Shown here one piece after another: positions 25,550 through 33,865 of a stretch of DNA of 35,865 bases. A model generated the notes under the pieces. It made no database searches. It was given only the letters and a program-made list of their open reading frames with translations, and was not told where the DNA came from. The DNA is from Zestomicrobium sp964482405 (GTDB lineage Archaea; Thermoproteota; Thermoprotei_A; Sulfolobales; NBVN01): NCBI GenBank assembly GCA_964482405.1, contig CAYZXH010000013.1:1-35865 (forward strand), given 5' to 3'. The translations under genes were made by a program, and so were the position numbers. Numbering within the stretch: position 1 is the first letter of the stretch; each line of letters starts with the position of its first letter.

Positions 25550-28477
25550 TTAATCTGAAGTACCGACCCTACCTAACTTTTCCGCAACAGCTGCTTGAGC
25601 TGCCGCTAACCTAGCCACGACTATCCTGAAGGGTGACGCGCTCACGTAGTCTAAGCCGGCCTTATGCAGGAACATTATGGATTCTGGGTCGCCGCCGTGC
25701 TCCCCACATATACCTACCTCAAGGCTTGGATTAGCTTTCTTACCCTCCCTAGTACCCAGCTCTACCAAAGCCCCGACACCGACGACGTCTATCGTCTGGA
25801 ACGGGTTCTCAGGCAGTATCTCGTACTCCAGGTACTGAGGCATGAACTTATTCTCGACATCATCTCTGCTGAAGCTGAACGCGGCTTGAGTTAAGTCGTT
25901 CGTGCCGAAGCTGAAGAAGTCTACCTCCTTAGCTATTTCGCTAGCGGTTAAGCAAGCCCTAACCGTCTCAACCATAGTGCCTATCTTCACGTCACTTAAG
26001 TCAACGCCGTACTCCCTCTCCACGTCTTTAATCGCCGGTATTATAGCCCTCTGCTTCACGAACTTGACCTCGTTGACGTGCGCTACCTGAGGTATCATTA
26101 TCTCTAAGACCGGCTTATAGCCCTCCTTCTTAAGTTCGGCAGCTGCCTCAAGCATAGCTCTCGATAAGTAGTAGTAGAATTCAGGGTATGTCACGCCCAC
26201 CCTAACGCCTCTGTGACCCATCATCGGGTTATGCTCTTTAAGAACTGACACCCTCTTATATAACGCCTCAAGCTTCTTCACCCTCTCATCAAGCTCCTTA
26301 AGAACGTTCGGGGTTAGGTCCTTAGCTACCTGAGAGTTAGCTAGCTCCAGATACGCTGTCTTAACCTCGTAGAGCTCCTTCAACACCTCCTCCGGCGCGG
26401 GCAGGAACTCATGTAGTGGCGGGTCAATCAACCTTATCACTACCGGGAGTCCGTCCATTATCTTAAGCATTTCCTTGAAGTCCGGCTTAATCATCTCAAC
26501 GAGTTTCTTCAGGTGCTCTTCTCTAGCCTCCCTAGTCTCGGAGAGTATCACGTTTCTGAGAGCTTCAAGCCTCTCCGGCTTTCTAAACATCCTCTCAATC
26601 CTCAGCAAGCCTATGCCCTCAGCACCGAACTTCCTAGCTATTAACGCGTCTTCCGGCACGTCCGCGTTAGCTCTAACACCTAACTTCCTGACGCTGTCAG
26701 CCCACTTAAGAAGCTTGTCTAGCTCAGGTATTATCTCGGGTTCAACGGTCGGTATCCTACCGATATACACGTTACCTGTGTTCCCGTCTATCGTTATCCA
26801 GTCACCCTCCTTTACCACCCTACCGTTAACCTCGAATACCTTTCTCTCGTAATCTATCCTAATAGCTTCAGCACCGACTACGGCTGGCTTACCGATCCCC
26901 CTAGCAACTACTGCCGCGTGTGATGTCATGCCACCCTTAGAGGTTAGTATCCCTACCGCTGCGTAGAACCCGTGCACGTCGTCAGGCTTTGTCTCAACCC
27001 TTACTAAAATGACTTTCTTACCCTCCCTCGCTTTAAGGACCGCTGTGTCAGGATCGAAAACCACCTCACCGCTAACGGCACCCGGAGATGCCGGCAGGCC
27101 CTTAGCCACTGGTTCCGCCTTAGCCTTAGGGTCTACTCTCGGGTAGAGTAGCTTCAGCACTATATCTGGTGAAACCCTCATTATGGCTTCCTCCTTACTT
27201 ATTATGCCCTCCTCAGCCAACTCAACAGCTGTCTTAACCCTAGCTACGGGAGTCATCTTAGCTACCCTATTCTGGAGGAAGTATAGCTTACCCCTCTCAA
27301 TAGTGAACTCTATATCCATCACGTCCTTATTCAGTTTCTCGAGCAGTTTACCGGCTCTTATCAACTCCTCATATATTTCCGGCATCCTCTCCCTAAGCTC
27401 CTCTAAGCTTAGAGGTGTCCTAATACCGGCTACCACGTCCTCTCCCTGAGCGTTAGGCAGGAACTCGCCGTAAGGCCTGTTCTCGCCGGTAGCAACATCT
27501 CTAGTGAAGTACACGCCAGTACCTGAGTCCCAACCCATATTACCGAAGACCATAGTCACTATATTGACGGCGGTGCAGTCAGCTATGTCCGGGGTTATGT
27601 TATTAGCCATCCTATAGAAAATCGCTCGCGGATTCATCCAAGACCTGAAAACGGCCTTTATCGCTAATTCTAGCTGCTTCCACGGGTCCTGCGGGAACTC
27701 ACCCCAATTCTTCCTGATGACCTCCTTATACTCCTCGACAACCTTCTTCAAGTACTCGACCGAGAGCTTCCACAGACCCGGCGCTACGTCCGCCGGCGGC
27801 TGCGCGTCAAGCCTTAAAGTATACTTAGGGTATCTAGACCTAACGGCTTCTAACTCGCTCGAGTAGAGCTTCTCAGCCTGCTCCTTAAACTCCTCCTCAT
27901 ACTTATCGAAGACCTCATTAAATAACTCCTCATTAATCTCGAGAACTATCCTACCAAACATCGCTAGGAATCTCCTATACGCGTCGTAAGCAAACCACTC
28001 GTTCCCGGTTAGTCTCGCAAGACCCTTAACCACCTCATCATTTATCCCTAGGTTGAGGACCGTGTCCATCATGCCAGGCATTGAGACCGCGGCGCCCGAC
28101 CTAACGGATACCAGCAAGGGGTTCTCAGGAGAACCGAAGACCTTGCCAGTTTTCTCCTCCAGCTTCTTCATGTAGTCACGAACCTGTGCCATTAACTCCT
28201 CAGATACCTCCATACCCCTTATTATGTCCCATATCTTCTTGATCAGCTGATCCCTGACCTGCGGCGGCGGATTCCTCTCAAGTTCCTTAACTATCGCGTC
28301 AATCTCCTCACGTCTGCAGACATAGAACTCCCTGCACGCTTGAGTAGTTATTATGAAGCCTGGAGGTACTGGAAGACCTAACTGAGTCATCTGAGCTAGG
28401 GAAGCGCCTTTACCCCCCAACAATTTCTTATCTTTCCAATCGGCTTCCTCAAAACTGTAGACGTACTTCACACCCAA
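25550..28477 (-). CDS. ppdK: Pyruvate, phosphate dikinase
   Basis: The 975-residue protein has the ATP-grasp domain (GGKGASLAQMTQLGLPVPPG at 21-40; SMPGMMDTVLNLG at 132-144), the swivelling phosphohistidine domain GGMTSHAAVVARG with H520, and the PEP/pyruvate barrel with GICGEHGGDP and C924. GMMDTVLNLG separates it from PEP synthase. It interconverts pyruvate + ATP + Pi and PEP + AMP + PPi, for glycolysis or gluconeogenesis. It is about 100 residues longer than the 874-residue Clostridium enzyme, the extra length falling both before H520 and between H520 and C924. TTG at 28477 has its own TATA box near 28514-28521. Confidence 0.95.
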   Translation of the reverse strand: MGVKYVYSFEEADWKDKKLLGGKGASLAQMTQLGLPVPPGFIITTQACREFYVCRREEIDAIVKELERNPPPQVRDQLIKKIWDIIRGMEVSEELMAQVRDYMKKLEEKTGKVFGSPENPLLVSVRSGAAVSMPGMMDTVLNLGINDEVVKGLARLTGNEWFAYDAYRRFLAMFGRIVLEINEELFNEVFDKYEEEFKEQAEKLYSSELEAVRSRYPKYTLRLDAQPPADVAPGLWKLSVEYLKKVVEEYKEVIRKNWGEFPQDPWKQLELAIKAVFRSWMNPRAIFYRMANNITPDIADCTAVNIVTMVFGNMGWDSGTGVYFTRDVATGENRPYGEFLPNAQGEDVVAGIRTPLSLEELRERMPEIYEELIRAGKLLEKLNKDVMDIEFTIERGKLYFLQNRVAKMTPVARVKTAVELAEEGIISKEEAIMRVSPDIVLKLLYPRVDPKAKAEPVAKGLPASPGAVSGEVVFDPDTAVLKAREGKKVILVRVETKPDDVHGFYAAVGILTSKGGMTSHAAVVARGIGKPAVVGAEAIRIDYERKVFEVNGRVVKEGDWITIDGNTGNVYIGRIPTVEPEIIPELDKLLKWADSVRKLGVRANADVPEDALIARKFGAEGIGLLRIERMFRKPERLEALRNVILSETREAREEHLKKLVEMIKPDFKEMLKIMDGLPVVIRLIDPPLHEFLPAPEEVLKELYEVKTAYLELANSQVAKDLTPNVLKELDERVKKLEALYKRVSVLKEHNPMMGHRGVRVGVTYPEFYYYLSRAMLEAAAELKKEGYKPVLEIMIPQVAHVNEVKFVKQRAIIPAIKDVEREYGVDLSDVKIGTMVETVRACLTASEIAKEVDFFSFGTNDLTQAAFSFSRDDVENKFMPQYLEYEILPENPFQTIDVVGVGALVELGTREGKKANPSLEVGICGEHGGDPESIMFLHKAGLDYVSASPFRIVVARLAAAQAAVAEKLGRVGTSD

Positions 28478-28511
28478 ACCACATCACTCTCGTGTAATTA
28501 AGGTTAAATAA

Positions 28512-28526
28512 GGCTTTTAAATTGAA
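28512..28526 (-). promoter_or_regulatory. ppdK promoter TATA box
   Basis: On the minus strand TTCAATTTAAAAGCC contains a strong TATA core. Transcription would start near 28491, about 14 nt before the TTG of ppdK, with GTGATGTGG as ribosome site. Confidence 0.6.
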
Positions 28527-28617
28527 TTTCCCGCGCTCGGAACCCCTAATCTGATGGGTGGGTCCCTAACCTCATAGATAGCCTAGAAGTGGTGGGGGGC
28601 GGGTCTACTGAGGGCGA

Positions 28618-28656
28618 TATGAGCCCCGCGGGCTAACCTGGCTACCCCACCCCGCT
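28618..28656 (-). tRNA. 5' half of initiator tRNA-Met (CAU), ending at nucleotide 37
   Basis: The minus strand reads as tRNA positions 1-37: acceptor strand AGCGGGG, T8, D stem GGGT and GCCC around an AGCCAGGTTA loop with A14, G18-G19 and A21, then anticodon strand CGGGG, C32, T33, anticodon CAT and A37. A1 and the G run in the anticodon stem are marks of archaeal initiator tRNA. No 3' half with CCCCG, a TTCRA T-loop and CCCCGCT follows on either side, or in any other intergenic stretch of the window. What follows is a C-rich trailer (GCCCTCAG, then GACCCGCCCCCC). The break at 37/38 is the canonical intron and split site, so this may be one piece of a split tRNA; a dead fragment is the alternative. 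Confidence 0.7.
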
Positions 28657-28663
28657 ACTCCGT

Positions 28664-28700
28664 CCCCCCATTCATTATTCAACATTACGAGGTTTTTAAG
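28664..28700 (-). promoter_or_regulatory. Promoter and short leader of the tRNA 5' half
   Basis: CTTAAAAACC (28700 to 28691, minus strand) overlaps the stop of the DUF1152 gene. Its centre is about 26 nt from 28670, where the run TGGGGGG begins, so a transcript would have a leader of about 14 nt before A1 of the tRNA half. This TATA box serves no other gene. Confidence 0.6.
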
Positions 28701-29694
28701 CATTAGATGATTTCCTGACGAGGGATCTGAGCAAACCCCACTCAGGACTTGTTTCAGGACCTACACCGTAGATTTTCGAAGCCATTACCTCCAGGTCTAG
28801 CTCTGTCGGTATTCCTAGCTTCTTAGACGTGCTCCACGCCTCAGCTAGTGAGTTGGTGTGGGATATCATCTGAGCTAACTTATTCATCTTCATGACGACC
28901 TCACTCTTAAGAAGGAATGTGACGGGGGTTAACGCGTTTATTTCTACGGTCCTGCTACCCCCTCTTATAGCTTTACTCCCTACGTAGCCCTTAAGCGCTA
29001 GGTAAGGCGCTCTACTAGCCTCTGTCTTAACACGATCTATCAAGCCCTCATAGAGGTCTGCGTGGTGTGTCCAGAAACCTACAACACCTACGTAACCCCC
29101 CATACCCATCAACTCACTCACCTTCTTCAAGACTAGGTCTTGGGAAAGCTCCCCGTCAGCACCTAACGCGGTCACGCCGACGAGTCCTCTAACCCTCGCC
29201 GTAGCTGCTAGAGTTATTGAGTCTGCTAGGGGGGACCATAGATTATCTTCCCAGCCCTCAGCGAGGATATCGCCGCCCACATCTAAATCAATCAAAACGT
29301 TCTCCCCACCCCCGACCAACTCATCAAAACACTCGTAGACCCCGCTAACGCCTCTCTCAAGAGTTACTGCAGGAACCTCATTCCTGAGCTTCTCAGCCAC
29401 GTAAGCAGTGTGCGGCTTGAAGGAATACCTACCGCGTACAACGTAGGTGTCTTCATTAACCCACACACACTTACTGAACCTCGCGTTCCTGATATTAGCT
29501 ACGGGTACGGGGCCCGGGTATGGGTCAACAACCCATCTCTCCCATAAGACACCTAAGGGAAGACACTCACGAACACCTACGAGTTCCTCAAGAACCTTAC
29601 AGAAAACGAAAGCTGATATCACGTCCCCTCCGCCGCCGGCACCCACAACCACTACTCTCTCAACTTCACGGAATCTAGTGAGATAATTACCCAA
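28696..29694 (-). CDS. DUF1152-family protein
   Basis: The 332-residue protein has an N-terminal nucleotide-binding-like loop VVVVGAGGGGDVISAF and later LIDLDVGGDILAEGWEDNLWSPLAD, ALGADGELS and FWTHHADLYEGLI, which I recall from the archaeal DUF1152 family. Its function is unknown; the glycine-rich loop and acidic motifs suggest a nucleotide- or metal-dependent enzyme. TTG at 29694 is preceded by AGGTGTGG. The stop codon overlaps the TATA box of the downstream tRNA half. Confidence 0.75.
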   Translation of the reverse strand: MGNYLTRFREVERVVVVGAGGGGDVISAFVFCKVLEELVGVRECLPLGVLWERWVVDPYPGPVPVANIRNARFSKCVWVNEDTYVVRGRYSFKPHTAYVAEKLRNEVPAVTLERGVSGVYECFDELVGGGENVLIDLDVGGDILAEGWEDNLWSPLADSITLAATARVRGLVGVTALGADGELSQDLVLKKVSELMGMGGYVGVVGFWTHHADLYEGLIDRVKTEASRAPYLALKGYVGSKAIRGGSRTVEINALTPVTFLLKSEVVMKMNKLAQMISHTNSLAEAWSTSKKLGIPTELDLEVMASKIYGVGPETSPEWGLLRSLVRKSSNA

Positions 29695-29740
29695 CTACCA
29701 CACCTAAACCTGCTACGCACTCAGATTAAAATACTGATTA

Positions 29741-29782
29741 CTCCTTGTTAAGGTTAAGGAGCGCTGGTCCCCCACTCCTTAA
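29741..29782 (-). terminator. Competing hairpins at the end of the nucleotidylyltransferase gene
   Basis: TTAAGGAG (29754-29761) and CTCCTTAA (29775-29782) form one hairpin with a 13-nt loop that includes the stop codon. CTCCTT at 29741-29746 can instead pair with AAGGAG at 29756-29761. The two hairpins share one arm and exclude each other. There is no clear following U run, so a terminator role is uncertain. Confidence 0.35.
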
Positions 29783-30897
29783 AGTATTATCTTGCCCTCC
29801 TCTATTATGTCGTCGTTCAACTCCTTATGCGGGAGTATCGTCACGTCCTCCGTTATGAAGACCTCATCGTAGACCCTCACCTCATCACCCAATACCACGC
29901 CCGGGGATATGCGGACCCACCTACCTATGTGTGAGCCCGCACCGATTATAGCTCCCTTCAGGTAGCAAGCGGATTCCGTGACTACGTTGTCTAGGAGTAG
30001 TGAGTTGATTATTCTGGCGTTGCTCCCCACTATCGTCGCCTTCCCTATCAACGCGTAGGGACCTATCACGGAGTTATCACCTATCTTAGCGTTCTCATCT
30101 ATGAAAACAGGCTTGATTATCTCGACGTTATCACCTATTTCTGACGTGGGTGATATGAAGCCTTCAGGCATCAAGTGCTTCAGAGCGCTTAAATTAGCTT
30201 TTAAGTAGTCCTTAGGAACCCCTATGTCGAGCCAGAGCCCCTCATGAATATACGCGCTTAAAAGACCTTCCTCAACCAGCTTAGGCAAGACGTCGACTGC
30301 TAGCTTAGAGGGCTTCTTCACCGGGAAATACCTCATTAACTCAGGACTGAATATGTAGAATCCCGCGTTGACCAAGTTGGAGGGCGGCTGTCCTTGAGGC
30401 TTCTCAATGAATTTAACGACCCTCCCGTCAGCACCTACTTGAGCGACGCCGTACCTAGAAGGGTTGTCAACACGTGTTAAGACTATTGAGGCGGCAGCAC
30501 CTCTCTCCAAATGGGATTTAATGAAGGATTCTAGAGAAACGTCGCTGAAGACGTCCCCGTAAACAACTAGGAAGGGCTCGTTAATACCGAATCTCTCCAC
30601 TATGAGTGGTATAGGACCCCCGTCACCTAAGGGGCTTACCTCCTCCACATACTCTATCTTGAGTCCATAGTCCGACCCATCATCATATCTTTCCTTAATC
30701 ATATTGCTCATATATCTTACGGAAATATACACTTTCTTAATACCTGCGTTCCTCAAGTTACTCAATATCCAGTCTAGTAAGGGCTTTCCTAGAATAGGGA
30801 GTAGGGCCTTAGGTCTCGTAAGCGTTAAAGGCCTTAACCTAGTAGCGTAACCACCAGCCAATATGATGGCCGTGTCTATGCCCACTAACAGCACCAA
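29779..30897 (-). CDS. Sugar-phosphate nucleotidylyltransferase with left-handed beta-helix tail
   Basis: The 372-residue protein has the NTP-transferase signature LAGGYATRLRPLTLTRPKALLPI (from about 13), YGDVFSD as metal site, and FIEKPQG. From about residue 250 hexapeptide-type repeats follow (ISPTSEIGDNVEIIKPVF, IGDNSVIGPYALIGKATIVG). This is the architecture of archaeal GlmU-like and GDP-mannose pyrophosphorylase-like enzymes, so it activates a sugar-1-phosphate with a nucleotide. Glucose, mannose or GlcNAc cannot be told apart by eye. TTG at 30897 or GTG at 30894 lies about 26 nt from a TATA-like GCTTTTATTA, so the message is probably leaderless. Confidence 0.88.
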   Translation of the reverse strand: MVLLVGIDTAIILAGGYATRLRPLTLTRPKALLPILGKPLLDWILSNLRNAGIKKVYISVRYMSNMIKERYDDGSDYGLKIEYVEEVSPLGDGGPIPLIVERFGINEPFLVVYGDVFSDVSLESFIKSHLERGAAASIVLTRVDNPSRYGVAQVGADGRVVKFIEKPQGQPPSNLVNAGFYIFSPELMRYFPVKKPSKLAVDVLPKLVEEGLLSAYIHEGLWLDIGVPKDYLKANLSALKHLMPEGFISPTSEIGDNVEIIKPVFIDENAKIGDNSVIGPYALIGKATIVGSNARIINSLLLDNVVTESACYLKGAIIGAGSHIGRWVRISPGVVLGDEVRVYDEVFITEDVTILPHKELNDDIIEEGKIIL

Positions 30898-30946
30898 TAA
30901 ATTCTCGACAATCGTAATAAAAGCTTAAATTATTGAACTAAAGCGC

Positions 30947-31936
30947 TTATCTCAGCTGACCCTGTATCCTCACTAATTCTTGAGGAGGTTTTAAAGCTAT
31001 GAATGCAGCCCCGTAAACAACTACATCATCCTCAAACCTAGTTATGGTGAATTCAGGTACTCGGTTAATCACGTAGTCTTTGACGAACTCCTGGATTACC
31101 TTAAGGAATTCAGGGTTGTTGAGGATTATTGAGCCGCCGAAGCTAATTACCTCAGGATCGTAAACGTTGATTACTGACGCCACCCCAGCAGCGTTTATTC
31201 TAGCTAGCTCTCTGATTACGTAAGACGCGAATTCATCGCCCTTCTTCCAGTACTCGAAGAGCTTCGCGGCTGGCACAGGTCCTTTCGCGCTTACCTCATG
31301 AAGTTCTGAGGTGCCTTCCCACCTAACCCTAAGCTTCTCGACAAGCTTCCATAAGTTGTTTCCTGACGCCATACCCTCCCAATGACCTAAGCCGCCGCAA
31401 CCACACCTAATGTCTGAGTCGTAGGAAACCACTATATGCCCTACCTCATGCGCGTTCCCGTCCTTACCTAGGAGTAAGTGACCGTCCACGATGACCCCAG
31501 CACCAATACCTGAACTCAACGTCACGTAAACCACGTTCTTCTTACCGAGCCCGGCCCCCGACAAGTACTCAGCATATACGGCCGCCACACAATCGTTAAC
31601 GACGTACGTCGGGGTCCTGAAGTACTCCTGCAGAGGCTTCCTCAAGTCAAAACTCCCTAACTTGATGTTAGGGGAGTTAACGACGCGGCCCTCCCTAATA
31701 TCTAAAGGTCCTATAGTCCCCACACCAACCGCCACCACCTCGTGTTCGGGGAGTCCATTAACAAGGTCTCTGAAAGCCTCGATTATGGCGTTAGCTACGA
31801 CACCCTCCCCTCCCTCCTGAGGCGTGCTGAAAACAACTTTACTTACTAAACTCGCGTCAACTGAATTGAATAAAGCTACTCGAGTCTTGGTAGCCCCGAC
31901 GTCAGCCGCCACCACAACCCTCAAGCCCGCCACCAA
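30947..31936 (-). CDS. ROK-family sugar kinase (glucokinase-like)
   Basis: The 329-residue protein has the ATP-binding loop ADVGATKTRVALF (from residue 11), the sugar site EVGHIVV (164-170) with H167, and the ROK zinc region CGCGGLGHWEG (178-188). In the usual pattern CxCGxxGCxE the third ligand is cysteine; here it is H185. Archaeal ROK kinases phosphorylate glucose and related hexoses. It lies beside the nucleotidylyltransferase, so both may serve activated-sugar formation. TTG at 31936 is chosen by length, as no clear ribosome site is present. Confidence 0.87.
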   Translation of the reverse strand: MVAGLRVVVAADVGATKTRVALFNSVDASLVSKVVFSTPQEGGEGVVANAIIEAFRDLVNGLPEHEVVAVGVGTIGPLDIREGRVVNSPNIKLGSFDLRKPLQEYFRTPTYVVNDCVAAVYAEYLSGAGLGKKNVVYVTLSSGIGAGVIVDGHLLLGKDGNAHEVGHIVVSYDSDIRCGCGGLGHWEGMASGNNLWKLVEKLRVRWEGTSELHEVSAKGPVPAAKLFEYWKKGDEFASYVIRELARINAAGVASVINVYDPEVISFGGSIILNNPEFLKVIQEFVKDYVINRVPEFTITRFEDDVVVYGAAFIALKPPQELVRIQGQLR

Positions 31937-31993
31937 CTATAAATTTACGGGAAATAATTTTAGAGCTCTTGCGGAGGTCCCCCCCCCCTAAGA

Positions 31994-32764
31994 CTAGACA
32001 TGGTAGTCGTGTATGTGCACGTGCTTCTCGTGAATGGTGATTGCCTCGCCGTACACCTCCTTAAGTATCTCCTCCCTCAACACGTCCTCCGGCTTACCGA
32101 AGAACCACTTACCACCGCCGAGCAGTAGAAGGTAATCCGTGTTTTGCAGTAGTAGTGTTGGGTCATGAGAACTCATTATAACAGTAGCTAGCCTACCCTT
32201 AAGCAACTTAAGTATCGTTGACGCGAGCGAGACCCTGCCCGCAGGATCTATCGAGGAGAAAGGCTCGTCTAAGACGAGTATCTTAGGATCGTGAATTAAG
32301 GCTCTCGCTATCAAGACTCTCTGCCTCTCACCGCCAGAGAGTTTCCAGAAACTCTTAGTCTTAACACTCTTATCGAGCTCCACTAAATCTAGGACCTCCT
32401 CGACTCTTCTCTTAACCTCACTACTAGGAAGAGTTCTAGGCCATCTCTTCCTGTAGAGGAGGTAGGAGGTCTCGATAAACTCCTCCACGCTGACGGGGTA
32501 TGGGAAGTAAGAGGGCGTGAAAATCTGGGGCACGTACCCCACGTACTTACCGATGCGCTCAGGAGATCCCGTGACCTCCTCATCATACAGGAAAACACTG
32601 CCCTTCAGAGGCTTGAGAAGACCTATGAGGGTCTTGATAAACGTGGTCTTCCCTGAACCGTTCGCCCCTATAATCTGAGTTAACGTGTTCTCAGGGAATA
32701 ACGCGTTTATCCCCTCGACGACAGGCCTCACGTAACCCACGGTTAAGTCAATTGTTTTAAGCAT
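31994..32764 (-). CDS. Metal ABC transporter ATP-binding protein (ZnuC/MntB-like)
   Basis: The protein of about 256 residues has Walker A GANGSGKTT, Q-loop YVPQIF, signature LSGGERQR, Walker B ILVLDEPFS and H-loop SSHD. It energises the permease encoded on the other strand. The C-terminus is HEKHVHIHDYHV, with five histidines in 12 residues, which could bind the transported metal. The longest form starts at GTG 32782, but minus-strand TATA-like TTTATAAGC and TTTAAATTA suit a start at ATG 32764. The gene is divergent from the solute-binding protein across a palindromic operator region. Confidence 0.92.
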   Translation of the reverse strand: MLKTIDLTVGYVRPVVEGINALFPENTLTQIIGANGSGKTTFIKTLIGLLKPLKGSVFLYDEEVTGSPERIGKYVGYVPQIFTPSYFPYPVSVEEFIETSYLLYRKRWPRTLPSSEVKRRVEEVLDLVELDKSVKTKSFWKLSGGERQRVLIARALIHDPKILVLDEPFSSIDPAGRVSLASTILKLLKGRLATVIMSSHDPTLLLQNTDYLLLLGGGKWFFGKPEDVLREEILKEVYGEAITIHEKHVHIHDYHV

Positions 32765-32775
32765 TCCCTCCCCTA

Positions 32776-32816
32776 TGCACACATTAATTTAAAGCTTATA
32801 AATGAGTGTGCACACT
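32776..32816. promoter_or_regulatory. Divergent promoters and operators of the metal transporter
   Basis: AGTGTGCACACT (32805-32816) is a perfect 12-bp palindrome, and its core half TGCACAC is repeated at 32776-32782. Between them GCTTATAAATG (32794-32804) is the plus-strand TATA box, and TTTATAAGC or TTTAAATTA that of the minus strand. Each palindromic element lies just downstream of one TATA box, a place where a bound repressor would block transcription. The NikR-like product encoded at 34731 is the obvious candidate. Confidence 0.65.
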
Positions 32817-32834
32817 AAAGATTAGGGTGGAGGA

Positions 32835-33854
32835 TTGACTCCTGTTAAGGTATGGTATGTTGGCGTGCTCCTAATACTAGCTAATTCCCTAACCCCCCTA
32901 ATCAGTTATTCGAGTAACTCTGCAGGCTTAACTATCGTAGCTACGTTCCCAAACCTAGTTGATGATATTAACTTGATTAAGTGTGACTTAGATAAGGTCT
33001 ACTCCCTACTCCCACCATCGATAGACCCTCATGACTACTCCTTAAGACCTGAGGACGTCGAGTTGCTGAAGCAGGCAGACTTAATAATCTCCACAGCGCA
33101 CACACATTTCGAATTACGTATTAATGAGTTGAGGAACCGGGGAGACCTCAAAGCAGTGATTATAGAGATACCTAAAATACCTGGAATCAAGCTACTGCAG
33201 AACCCAAGCACCAGGTTGCCTAACCTGCACATGCCCATATACGACCCGAATAACTACCTAATATTCCTGAGAAACCTCACGAACACACTCAAGCATCTAA
33301 ACCCTGCCTGTGCCGAGACCTACGAAGCTAGGTACGAGCTAGTGGAGGAGAATATCACTAAATTACTGAGTAATGTTAAGCGACTAAGTCTGAGAGGGGT
33401 TGGTGTGAAGCCCGTGGTTCAATACGCTGTCACGTGGGTCGGCATAAACATAACTGATTTCCTAATACCTGAGGAAGACGTTAGTCCAACACCTACAACC
33501 GTAAGTAAGATAGAGGAATTGATTAAGAGAGGATACGTTGATGTGATAGTTCTTACTGCCGAGGAAGACGCGTACGTTAACTACTTAAGAAGTCTTGGGA
33601 CACAGTACGGCATGCCGGTGCTGGTGGTTCCACTACCATTTACTGAAGGCTCTGTAATCAGTAAGTTAGAGAAGGTAGTTGAGCAACTCACTAACATTGA
33701 GGTTTCCTCAAGCACTGCTCAAGCGCCCGGAACGTATTATCCTGACAACACACTCCTACTAATCTTGCTAGCTTCCATGTCATTCCTACTCCTCGCTCTA
33801 TTAATCTACTACGTTACGCGTATCAGGAGTGCTAAGTCCTCTCCTAAGGGGTAG
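32835..33854 (+). CDS. Metal-binding lipoprotein-like protein, TroA/ZnuA family, with C-terminal membrane anchor
   Basis: The 339-residue protein has an N-terminal signal-like hydrophobic segment (about 8-25) and the TroA-type fold. Likely metal ligands are H66 (DPHDYSLRPEDV), H79 or H81 (TAHTHFEL) and H132 (LHMPIYDP). The C-terminal hydrophobic stretch at about 306-328 (LLLILLASMSFLLLALLIYY) followed by basic residues would anchor it in the membrane, a common archaeal substitute for a lipid anchor. It delivers Zn, Mn or another divalent metal to the permease. TTG at 32835 follows GGGTGGAGG closely. Confidence 0.88.
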   Translation: MTPVKVWYVGVLLILANSLTPLISYSSNSAGLTIVATFPNLVDDINLIKCDLDKVYSLLPPSIDPHDYSLRPEDVELLKQADLIISTAHTHFELRINELRNRGDLKAVIIEIPKIPGIKLLQNPSTRLPNLHMPIYDPNNYLIFLRNLTNTLKHLNPACAETYEARYELVEENITKLLSNVKRLSLRGVGVKPVVQYAVTWVGINITDFLIPEEDVSPTPTTVSKIEELIKRGYVDVIVLTAEEDAYVNYLRSLGTQYGMPVLVVPLPFTEGSVISKLEKVVEQLTNIEVSSSTAQAPGTYYPDNTLLLILLASMSFLLLALLIYYVTRIRSAKSSPKG

Positions 33855-33865
33855 GGTGAGTAATT

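Noticed and set aside
25664..27449. Several plus-strand reading frames inside ppdK
   Set aside because: They are antisense to a clearly conserved enzyme and resemble no protein family.
28590..28670. A complete tRNA ending CCA on the minus strand, with TGGGGGG and CCCCCCA as acceptor stem
   Set aside because: Inside this frame T8, A14 and a TTCRA T-loop are absent, whereas the 1-37 reading starting at 28656 has all expected bases.
28478..28695. Permuted or intron-containing initiator tRNA with the 3' half nearby
   Set aside because: No CCCCG anticodon strand, T-loop or CCCCGCT lies on the minus strand in the whole intergenic region; GGGGTTCCGAGCGCGGG near 28530-28546 does not fit a T arm.
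31979..31988. Run of ten C after the ABC ATPase gene
   Set aside because: It lies between genes and does not affect a frame; it may be a slippage site or a sequencing artefact, with no further sign of function.
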